DNA from: JAENVT01 sp963720775
GTDB lineage: Bacteria > Actinomycetota > Acidimicrobiia > Acidimicrobiales > Ilumatobacteraceae
DNA: 64,000 bases
Reading direction: 5' to 3'
Assembly: GCA_963720775.1 (NCBI GenBank)
Contig: CAVRGR010000001.1
Coordinates: forward strand, 62,001-126,000
In this document: one piece after another, positions 12,187-21,402 of the stretch
Layout of the letters: each line of letters starts with the position of its first letter
How positions within the stretch are numbered: the stretch's first letter is position 1
Notes under the pieces: generated by a model
The model's input: the letters and a program-made list of their open reading frames with translations, nothing else
The model's database searches: none
Told to the model about the DNA's origin: nothing
Translations under genes and position numbers: made by a program

Positions 12187-15100
12187 GCCAGTTCAGTGCG
12201 GACGACATCCGCCGGGCCGCGCTCACGCCGCGGTGGGCAGCGCTCAGTCAGATCGGCGGTATCGCCAGCGATCTTCACAACTACGACCAGCTCCTCGTTC
12301 GTGAGCCGCGCTTGCTCGTTCCCGTCGACGTGCAGGCCATGGTCGTGCAGGCCGGCGTGAACGACACCGAGCCCATGCAACGCCTGCCATTCCGCGACGG
12401 CGCCACCGATCCGCCTGCGCTCGACGTGAACGACGCCGGCACCCCACGCCCGGCCGGTGTGTACTTGCTGTGGTCGACGCCGAGCGCCCTCGGCCGCGGC
12501 CGCTTCGTCGACGATCCCCAAGCACCCGGAGACGCCACGCGACGCAAGCTGTCGCTGCCACCGCTGCCCGACCGCTGGTTGGTGCTGCGTCTCGCCGTCC
12601 CGTCCGGAGCGCGAGATCCGGCCGTGACCGGTTGGGTGATCGAAGCCGATGCCGGCACCGTGAACGCGCTGGCTGATTGGCCGGGCGGCAAGGCGACCTC
12701 GCTGGAGTCGCACGTGATACCCGCGGCGCAGTTGAACGTGCACTCCGGCGGGCCGTCGTGGACACAGGCGTTCGACTCAGCCCTCGGTCGGCTGAGCTTC
12801 TTCGACGACTTGGCCGACCTCGCCGGCGCCTCACTCGAAGGCGATGCCATCGCCTACTCAGTGTGCGGCTGGTGGTCCGTCAGTGCCAGCGATCCCCTCG
12901 ACGGCGTGGGCACCGACGTCGCCTACCGCCAACGTTTGGCCGATCTCGGCTGGAACGATCCTGACCATCCGAGCCCCGACACCGACCAACGGGCGGAGGC
13001 CGACGATCGCTACAAGGTGGCGACGACGTTCGGTCTGTCCGTCGCACAGCGCTACACCCAACCGTTGCTCGTCGATGCCGGCAAGGCGGCGAGTGCGACG
13101 GCGATCTCCGGGCAGGTCGCCTTGATCGCCTCGCCGATGCGCACCGCCATCAGCGGCTTCCTCGACGAGGCAGTCGCGGCGGCCATCGTGCCGCCGGCAC
13201 CGACGCGCACGACGCTGCTCCACGGTCGCATTCACGGCGTACCACTCAGTCGCGAGGTGGCACCCGACAGTCGACCGTCCACCGCGTCGGTGCGCGTCGT
13301 GCTCGGAAGCTCGACGCCCGATGTGGCCGCCACCGTGTCGGTCGCCGGCACTGGCATGGGTAGCGCCGATCAGGATGCCCGTCGCGCCGCCGAACGGCTG
13401 CTGAACGCTTTCGCATCCGGTGATCTCATGCGCATCGGAAGCAGCGACGCGTGGGCCGACATCGACGAGTACGAGCACGCCCACACGTTCATCGCCCAGC
13501 CGGGCGGGACCGAAGGGATCGACCGCTTCGTCGACAAGCCCGGCCCGACGGCCGACCCCGGCGCCGGATTCCGCGCCGGCGCCCGCTCGGAATCGGCCGT
13601 CAGCAAAGCCGCGGTCGCACCGCTCGAGTCGACGGTGTTGTGGAACGCGATAGAGCGGCCGAACACTTTGGCAGTCATCGACGAGAACGTCATTCGGACT
13701 CGCAAACAGTTCGACGGTCGCGTCAACACGGTTCCTCCGCCCGCGCCGAGCGTCGTGCGCGAGGTCGCTCGCCCGGCGCCGCGATTCCACCAACCGGCCG
13801 CCCCGGTGATGGGTGTCACCGGCGGCGGCCGGCTATTGAGCGCCGTCGAGCGCGAGGAAGCCGACGGCAAGCTCGTGTGCCGTTTGTCCGACCAACCCTC
13901 CCGTGGCCATACCGGCATCCTCGCCAGCGCCGAGCTCCTCACCAACCTCGGCTCGGCCGCCGTACCCGACGAGGCGCTCGACCTCGCTCGCGAGGCCCTG
14001 GCCGAAGATCCCTATCTGGTGTCATGGCGCGCCAGCCGCGCAAAGGCCAACGGGATCGACGGCGATCTCGCGTTCGCCCGCTTCAGATCGGAAGCCGCGC
14101 TGTCACACGCCTACTACGCCGCCGACAACGCCCGGATGAGCACCTACGTAAACACCGACGTGGCGAGTGCGTCCATTCGCCAGAAGGCCACCGAGGCTCT
14201 GGCGCGAGCGTCGATGTCGGAAGGTGTGTGGGCACATCCCGAGGGCGTGACCATGTGGGGTCAACCGTGGCGGCCGCTGTTCTGCGACTGGGAGGTCACG
14301 CTTTCACTAGGCGCTGTGACCGGCGCGACCGTCAACTGGGAGCTCGTCGGCACCGACCTGCAACCGAAGACCGACGGCCCACTGGAGACGCCCGACGTGA
14401 TCACGATGCAGGGCCGCTCGCCGCTCGTTGCCGGCGTCGCCAGAACGATCGGGCGCGGCATCGACCGATGGCTCACCGAGGAACGCGAGCGAGACATCGG
14501 CGGTCATGGATTGGCCGACGCCGGCACCGAGTCGGCGCTGGCCGCATTGCGCGACACGCTGGCTCAGATCGACCTGATGTCAGTGGCCTTCGACGGAATC
14601 CGTGAGCGACTGCTCGGGCTCCGCTACGACCGCGGCCTCGAACATCGCGACAGCGAAGCGCTGACCGACGGGACGCGCCAGGCTGTCGTCGACGCTCTGC
14701 CGCGGCTCATCGCTGGCGGTCTGGTGACGTTGTCGTCGGCGCGGCTGGTCGATGCATTCGGTCGTTGTCTCACGCTCCCCGTGGATGAAGTGTTGGTACC
14801 GGAGCGTCTGTCGCACACCGGCGATCGATCGATGCTCAGTCGGCCGCGGATCACCGCGCCGGCACGATGGCGATTCGATCTCGTCGACGCCGGCTCGACC
14901 TCACTCGACGCAGCGCTGGCCCGCGTCGACCAAGCTGATCTCGGCAAACAGATCAACCCGGTCGCGGGTTTCCTTTGCCTGATCACATCGATGAATCGCT
15001 CGAGGTGTTCGCTGCCGACGGGCGCCCGCTCGGCGAGCTCATGCACGACCCGTTCAGCGATGCGGTGATGTGGGAGATCGCACCCGGCCGCACCGACGTC

Positions 15101-16054
15101 GCTCCCGCCGCCGGCCCGACCGATGATCCCGACGTGAGCCATCGTCGCGTCGGGTGGCTCGCCGCCGGTGTTGTCGCCTCTGATGCCACCGCGCGGCAGG
15201 GCACACCTCAGCGGGCCGAAACCGAATCGTCGCTGTCGGCCATGTTGCGGGCAATCGACACCACGCTGTGGTCGGTTGATCCATTCGGTTCACTCGGCGT
15301 CGAACACATCGCCGGCCTCGTCGGCCGCCCGATCGCAGTCGTGAACGCGCGATTGTCGCTCGAGATCCAATCCGACGTCGCCGACCGCGCCTACCCGAGC
15401 GATAGCGGCGTGCTGCACGACGGGCGCCAGGCCGCGTTCGATTCGATGGCCGAGCAGATCTTCGAGGTCCGTCTGGGCGAGATCACTCGTGCCGACGACG
15501 GCTTGCTCGGATACTTCGTCGAGGACGACTACTCGGTGTTCCATCTCGTCGATCGAGTCATCGCCGACGAGGCACTGCCCAGCGGGCGATGCCGTGGCCT
15601 GCTCGATCCAGACAACCCGACGCCGATGCAGCCCGACCCGATCGACCCCGATCATCCCTACATCAACGCCGACGGTGTGATCCATGTACATCCGGGCCAG
15701 ACCGTGAAGCTCACACTGCTCATGCATCCGGGCGGCAAGGTGCATCTCACCAGCGGCATCCTGCCTCGCACCAGTCATGCGTTGGCACGCGACTGGGTGC
15801 ACCCAGGTTTGTCGGTGATGGCTCCGTCGCTGCGATGCGGGCCGCTGCTCATCGATAGTGACAAGGTGCGCCTACCGAAAGTGGCGTCGTTCCCGGCCGA
15901 GCAGCTCTTCACCCATCGCGACACCCCGACCTCGTGGAAGGACGATCCGATCCTCGCCGCTACACAGGCCGCGCTCTTGCCCGACACTCAGCCCGAGGTA
16001 CAGGAAGGCTGGATCCGCGTCGCACCGAACCCGAGCGCAGGAGGGCAAGCCTGA
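12183..16054 (+). CDS. Uncharacterised ~1290-aa protein, one apparent frameshift near 14975
   Basis: ATG at 12183 overlaps the previous stop. The frame runs to about 14975, then continues in another frame as PDHIDESLEVFAADGRPLG to the TGA at 16052-16054. One missing T in the TTT run at 14974-14976 restores the continuous reading GFLLPDHIDESLEVF. The total of 3,872 nt is one base short of a multiple of three, as expected for a single deletion. The product looks cytosolic or structural, with no signal peptide or membrane helix: alternating beta-rich and helical blocks, a WRPLFCDWEVTLSLG motif at ~14270, and a C-terminal beta domain (HPGQTVKLTLLMHPGGKVHL). I do not recognise the family. The last base of its stop is the first base of the propeller gene's ATG. 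Confidence 0.72.
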
Positions 16055-19000
16055 TGGCCCGCTACGACTGGCCCCGCGCCATGCGCAACCGCGACAACCC
16101 GGCAGCGCGCGCCGACCATCTCGCGCGCTTCGTCCCGCGCGTCGATCCGTCATCGATCGAACCACCGGTTCCGAGCACCGCGAAGCAGGCCGCCCGACGG
16201 CGACGCGCTGCTCCGAAGAACAAACCCGTCGGCGCCCAGAACCTGTGGTTCCCGATTGGGCCGACGGTGATGACCAACGGCCAAGCCGCAGGCAATCCGA
16301 ACGTGGCGGGGCGGATTCGCGATCTGCAGGTCGAGCCGGTCTCAGGTCTGCGCCTGTACGCCGCCAGCGCAGGCGGGGGAGTGTGGTTCTCGGGTGATCG
16401 CGGTGAGACGTGGCGTCCGCTCGACGATTACCAGATCAGCGATCGCAGCGACGTCGGCAATGTCGCTGACGCGCTCTCGATCGGTGCCGTGCACGTCATC
16501 TGGGGTGCGGCCGCCGACGGTTCCGACGATGTCGTTTGGGTCGGCACTGGCGAGCAAGCGCTCGCCGTTGGTGGCTTGCTTGCCGATCGGACGAGTGGCC
16601 TGCCTGGCAGCAAGCTGTTCGGGATCGGGTTCCTCAACCGCGATCCAGCGATCGCCGGCGGGGCCTGGGTCGTTGTGAAAGGCGCAGCAGCCGGCGCCGA
16701 CGGCGACACCCTTCGGGGCGAAGCGTTTTGCCGGATCACCGCCGACCCCGGCGATCCTGATCAGCTGTTCGCGGCGACCACGAAGGGCCTCTACGTCCGA
16801 CCATCAGGCGCAGGGCAAACCTGGACGAAGGTGACGGGCTACACGGTTCCGTTCCCAGCGCTGCCTCTGGATGTCGTGCTGACCCGGACACCGGCCAACC
16901 TGCTGCGCATCTGGGTGGCGGCGGGTAGTGACGTCCAGGTCGCCGAAGTCCCCGGAGCCGCGCCGACGCCGGTGACGCCAGCATCGCTGGCGTTCACGCC
17001 GGTGAAGCTGCCCGATGTCCTCGTGAACAAGCCTGCGCCGGGCAAGACGGCGCTGCCCGGCGGAACCCGGCTCCAGTTGGCAACCGATGACACGAAGCTG
17101 TATGTCCTTGGCCGCGCCGAGATACCGGCGGACAGCGATCGCAAGAACGCGCCGGCGGCGCTGTGGACAGTCGATGTCTCCGCGACGGTCGCCAATCTCA
17201 CCAATGGCAGTGCGACGACTCGGCTCCAAGACATGGCCGAGGACATGTTCATGTCGACGACCGACCAGTCCGACTACGACATGTGCATCACATGCCATCC
17301 GACAGTCGCCGGCCGCATCTATGTCGGCGGCGCGGTGGCCGATGACGACGGCGCCGTCTATCGGTGCGACACCACGGTGACGTCGGCCAAGCCCACGTTG
17401 ATCGGCAAGGGTGTGCACGCCGACGTTCACGTGTTGCGCGTGGGCCCGGCGTCGCCAACCGATTCGACGAAACGAACGGTCTGGGTGGGATGCGACGGTG
17501 GGCTGTTCCGATCTGACTCCGATGGCGACCCGGGCACGTTCGTCAATCGCAACGACGGTCTGGCCGTGTTGCAACCGGGCTTCGTGTCCTGTCATCCCAC
17601 GAACCCAGGCATCGTCGTTGCCGGTTTCCAGGACAACGGAACAGCAATTCGCACGGGCGACACGGTGTGGACCCAGAAGTTGGGCGGCGACGGGGGCGGG
17701 GTGGTGTTCGATCCGAACAGCACGAACCGCTTCTTTCGGCAGTACACGTTCGTGGACTGGGAGAGCAGCGACGGTGGCGGCATCGCGCCGATCAACCGGC
17801 GCGGCGCCCGAGGCCATGACAAGGTGAAGAGCTCCGAGAAGATCGAGGAAGAATCGTCGTTCTTCTACTCGGGTGCGGCGGCGATCAAGGATGGGACCGA
17901 CAGTCACCTCGTCTTCGGTTCGAATCGAATCTGGTACTCGCGCTGACTGGGCGCGATCGTGGATGACCCTTCCGACCGGCAGCGATCCGAGGGATCGCGA
18001 CAGCCCAGATCTCAAACAGGACGTCTTGGATCTCGACGCGGACGCGGTCAACTACAGCGACCGGGTCGGATCGATCGACTGCTGCAGCAGCACCTATCCC
18101 GGTGTCGGCTACACCGGCGCAAAGGTGCTCACCGTCAAGCTCTCGCTCTCATCGGATCGGCTCACCCTGCGCGCCATCGCGCTGCATGAGCGGGGCGTCG
18201 CCTGGGCAATCGGCACACGCGCCGCAGCGAGCGGTCCGTTCTCGTGGCAGAAGAGTTCGATTCCAAGCCAAGCGATCAAGGACCCGTCAGCCGGTGCCGA
18301 GCAGACCGCGTTCACCGACGGCGCGACGATGGCGTTCCTTCCCGCTGCCAAGGTCGTGAGCGACCTCGCCGTGCACGACCACACGCTGGGCACACTCGGG
18401 TCGTGCTACGTCACCACCATCGGCGGCTTCGCCGGCGGCTCGCCCCGTGACACGCTCTGGTTCTTCGACGGCGCCAACACGTGGCGGCCGACCGGGCTGC
18501 ATCACGCGACGACGGTCGTAAACGGGACATGGGCGGTCGCAGCCGATCGAGTCACAGCGCCGGCGTTGGCCGTCATCGTCGATCCGGCCGACCGGAACAT
18601 CGTGTACGTCGGAACAAGCGTCGGTGTCGTGCGCGGCGTCTTGACGATCGGCGGAACACCGGGCGCCCTGACGTACTCGTGGGCGTGGGAACAACTGATG
18701 AACGGCCTACCCGAGGCTGCCGTTCAGGACCTTGCCATCTTCACCGGGTCAGGCCCGTCGTTGCTGAGGGCGGCGACCCAATCGCGTGGGGTGTGGGAGC
18801 TCGACCTGAGCAACTCGTCCAACTTCGCCCTCACCTATCTACGGTTGTTCCGCACCGACACTCGACGCGTGCTCCCGACGCCATTGGGCGGCGATGTTCT
18901 CAACGGTGAGGTGAACAACCCGACGCATTGGGACGACAGCCCCGACATCGTGGTCGACACCACCGGGGTACCCCCAGCCGGTCCCCTTACGGAGGCTCAG

Positions 19001-19507
19001 CTCGATGCCATCCCTCGGCCGGGGCCGGCGGTCAGCGAGGCGCGGATGTCGATCACGAATCGCCATCCTGCGGTGCACGTCCTCGTCCACCACCGATGGA
19101 GCGACCCTCTGCCGTCGAACCAGGTCAAGGTGGCGTTGTTGCGGCACGACCTGCCGAGCAACGGTGTTGTGCCGATCGGCCTTCTGTGGCCGGCGCTCAT
19201 CACCGCGTCGGGTTCGAATGCGCAACCGGCGAGCCTGCCCGACGGTTGGAGCAAAGCCGGCGCGACCGTGTGGCAACGACCAACGGAAGCGATCGACCAG
19301 CGAGTCCCTCGCGCGGTGACCTTCGATGTCGACCTGTCGTCCGATCAGCGCGGCTCGGCGATCGTTCTGTTGGCAGTCGTGATGAGCGACTCGAACCAGA
19401 TCAGCGTCACCGATCTCGACCTGGGCGGCGGCAACAAGGCGACGACTGGAGATCAGCTGGTCGTCGCCTCACCGCACGTCGCGGCGACCTCACTCTTCAT
19501 CGAGTAG
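16054..19507 (+). CDS. BNR/sortilin-like beta-propeller protein (~1150 aa), one apparent frameshift near 17944
   Basis: The ATG at 16054 shares its A with the preceding TGA. The protein starts MARYDWPRAMRNRDNPAARA, followed by a basic linker (AARRRRAAPKNK). Propeller-type repeats follow: GGGVWFSGDRGETWRPLDDY, ATTKGLYVRPSGAGQTWTKV, VWVGCDGGLFRSDSDGD, FQDNGTAIRTGDTVW and VYVGTSVGVVRGV. These are BNR/Asp-box and VPS10-like blades that usually bind glycans or proteins. The frame stops after WYSR at 17944. Removing one T there gives WYSRDWARSWMTL and the frame continues to 19507; the 3,454-nt span is one base over a multiple of three. There is no signal peptide, which is unusual for a BNR protein. 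The C-terminal ~250 residues are beta-rich and unassigned. Its 3' end overlaps the convergent 81-aa gene by 18 bp. Confidence 0.72.
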
Positions 19508-19735
19508 CGGGTCTTCAGTGAGCAGGAACACGCTGGTGCCGGGGTAGCCGGTGACCCGCACGGTCTTGCCGTCGAGGGTGACCAGGCTGCGATCGACGGC
19601 GAACGCCCCGGTGCCGATGTGGCGGAGCAGAAAGCTTCGCTCCGGTGTTTTCAGCACCACGCTGACGTGCTCGCTCTTCGAGCCCTTCGCGACGCGCGTG
19701 ACCGACACGGTTCCACGCGTCGATTCTGGTGTCAC
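19490..19735 (-). CDS. Small uncharacterised 81-aa protein coupled to the C25-like peptidase
   Basis: The GTG start at 19735 overlaps the stop of the upstream peptidase gene as GTGA (plus-strand 19732-19735), which argues for translation from the same mRNA. The protein is beta-rich and acidic at its end (VLKTPERSFLLRHIGTG, VTLDGKTVRVTGYPGTSVFLLTEDP). It has no signal peptide or membrane helix. Its 3' end runs 18 bp into the end of the convergent propeller gene. A small partner coupled to a protease could be an inhibitor or adaptor, but nothing in the sequence proves this. Confidence 0.6.
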   Translation of the reverse strand: MTPESTRGTVSVTRVAKGSKSEHVSVVLKTPERSFLLRHIGTGAFAVDRSLVTLDGKTVRVTGYPGTSVFLLTEDPLLDEE

Positions 19736-21264
19736 CGCCGCACCGCCGTACGGATCTCGCTCGGGCCGCCAGGCTCCTCGCGCACGATGACGAGCGTGTC
19801 ACCGCGACGATCGCGTGCCGGGATGAACGCGACGTGGGCTCGCGGCCCTCGCTCCATCGTCGCGGCGAGCCCGACCGTTCGATCGGCATCGAAAGTCCTG
19901 ATCGTCAGGGTGCTCGGGACATCGCGACCCAGCAATGCAGCCAGTGCCGTGCGTGTCATCGTCGGCCTCGAGCGGGACGAGTCGCCGCACGTCACCACCG
20001 TCTGCTGCAGTGCGTCTCCGGTTGCTCTCAACATCTCGCGGCGCGACGTCACCGCAGATGACGCGTGCGGCGTGGCGACGGCGCGGGTTCCTCGCTTGCT
20101 CGTGGCCGGTGTGGCCTGTGGAGCAAGAAACACCACTGTTGACGGGTCTCCGAGCAGGTTGAACTGAGCGAGCGTCTTCACGTCCGTCGGATCGAGAAAC
20201 GACTGCGACTGCACGAAGCGTTGGCGCGCCGACAGGGCCGCGCGACCGAGCGATGCGCCGCCGAGCACCTCTTCTACGAACAGCCGGCACACGACGTCGG
20301 CATAGTTGTTCGACGCCGCCGGGCCGTAGGCCACAGTCGATGCGCCGAACACACCAGCGGCGCCTTGGGCGAGATAGGTCATTGCTACGCTGGCTTGTCC
20401 AAGCGCGGCCGACGGCGGCCAGTGGGCCGCGCCGTAGCAGCACTCGGTGGCAACCACAGTGCCGGCGACGACGAGCCCGGGCAGCGAGGCCGCGGAGATC
20501 GCCGTCGGCAGGTTCCAGTTGTTCGGCGATTGCTGTCCGTACCAAAGGGGATCGAACTCCCCGCCATGACAGTTCACGAAGTGGATCTGCGGCGCAGTGT
20601 CTGTCTTCGCCCATGCCGGTCCCTCGGCCGGAGAGGTGCGCACGGCACCGCTCACATCGGGCAGTCCGGCGATCGACTTCTTCGATGATACGGACCACAC
20701 TTTGGCGCTCACCGCGAAGACTGGCTGGGGCGATGCTCGTACGAACGATGTGGCCTTGGTCGAACGCGCTAGCTGAGTGATCAGCACGGTGGGATCCTTC
20801 GCGCCCATGAGGTCGGGAATGCGACCGACGGCGCGGGTTGCGCCGCGATAGCTCGACGGCGACATCGAGAGGGCGATGTCGCACGCATAAGGGAGATCGC
20901 TCGGGATGAACCGGTCGGGATCGTCGTTGGGGTCGCCCGTCCAGAGCGGGTTGTTGAGGTTGACCGTGCCGAGAATGTCCGGTCCACCGAGCAGTACGAG
21001 ATACGCTGGATTCCAGGATCGATAGATGGCGTCGACTGCGAGCTTGATGCCGGCGACGTCGCCGGGTCCTGTGACGGTCGCCGCGTCGACCTTCTTCATG
21101 TCGACGGGGGAGTCGAGTGCGACCAGTCGTGTGGTGAGTCCGCGTCGTTGGTCCGCGGCGACCAGGGCCGAGATCGCGTGCCTCAGCTTCGTCCACCCGG
21201 CGGATCCGTACTTGGCCTTCGCCGCTGCTCGATTGGTCACCACGACCTTGAGAACTCCAGTCAC
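19732..21264 (-). CDS. Caspase-fold cysteine peptidase, gingipain/C25-like, no signal peptide
   Basis: This 510-aa protein begins at a GTG (MTGVLKVVVTNRAA). Features of the C25/caspase-like fold appear in order: a strand-type YLVLLGGPD segment (~residue 90), the SDLPYACD and AVGRIPD motifs typical of gingipain-related proteins (~120-150), a candidate catalytic His in FVNCHGGEFD (~231), and a candidate catalytic Cys in VVATECCYGA (~272). The C-terminal ~150 residues (after LLGDPSTVVFLAP) form a separate beta-rich domain. Gingipain-type enzymes are normally exported. This one starts with a strand-like hydrophobic stretch but no cleavable signal, suggesting a cytoplasmic protease. It is convergent to the five large genes and coupled to the 81-aa gene. 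The fold is well supported; substrate and role are unknown. Confidence 0.72.
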   Translation of the reverse strand: MTGVLKVVVTNRAAAKAKYGSAGWTKLRHAISALVAADQRRGLTTRLVALDSPVDMKKVDAATVTGPGDVAGIKLAVDAIYRSWNPAYLVLLGGPDILGTVNLNNPLWTGDPNDDPDRFIPSDLPYACDIALSMSPSSYRGATRAVGRIPDLMGAKDPTVLITQLARSTKATSFVRASPQPVFAVSAKVWSVSSKKSIAGLPDVSGAVRTSPAEGPAWAKTDTAPQIHFVNCHGGEFDPLWYGQQSPNNWNLPTAISAASLPGLVVAGTVVATECCYGAAHWPPSAALGQASVAMTYLAQGAAGVFGASTVAYGPAASNNYADVVCRLFVEEVLGGASLGRAALSARQRFVQSQSFLDPTDVKTLAQFNLLGDPSTVVFLAPQATPATSKRGTRAVATPHASSAVTSRREMLRATGDALQQTVVTCGDSSRSRPTMTRTALAALLGRDVPSTLTIRTFDADRTVGLAATMERGPRAHVAFIPARDRRGDTLVIVREEPGGPSEIRTAVRR

Positions 21265-21346
21265 GTGGCCGACTCTATGGCTTCTGATGCGTGATGAGAT
21301 CGACGGCCGGACAAGATGTGGGGCGGATGAGCACCGACGTCTCGGT

Positions 21347-21384
21347 GTCCTCCCGACTGCCAGATGTCGTGGCAGCGGGAGGAC
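21347..21384 (-). terminator. Long hairpin after the collagen-like gene
   Basis: A 14-bp stem with one bulged A: GTCCTCCCG (21347-21355), A, CTGCC (21357-21361), a 9-nt loop, then GGCAG (21371-21375) and CGGGAGGAC (21376-21384). It lies 19 bp beyond the stop of the minus-strand collagen-like gene and about 80 bp before the peptidase start. There is no clear U tract, so it could end transcription with assistance or act as an mRNA 3' stabiliser. Confidence 0.55.
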
Positions 21385-21402
21385 GAACTGTGCGTTATCG
21401 GA

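Noticed and set aside
16054..19507. True pseudogene or programmed frameshift in the propeller
   Set aside because: No slippery heptamer or downstream structure was recognised, and similar single-base breaks recur across the window, so an indel error is more likely.
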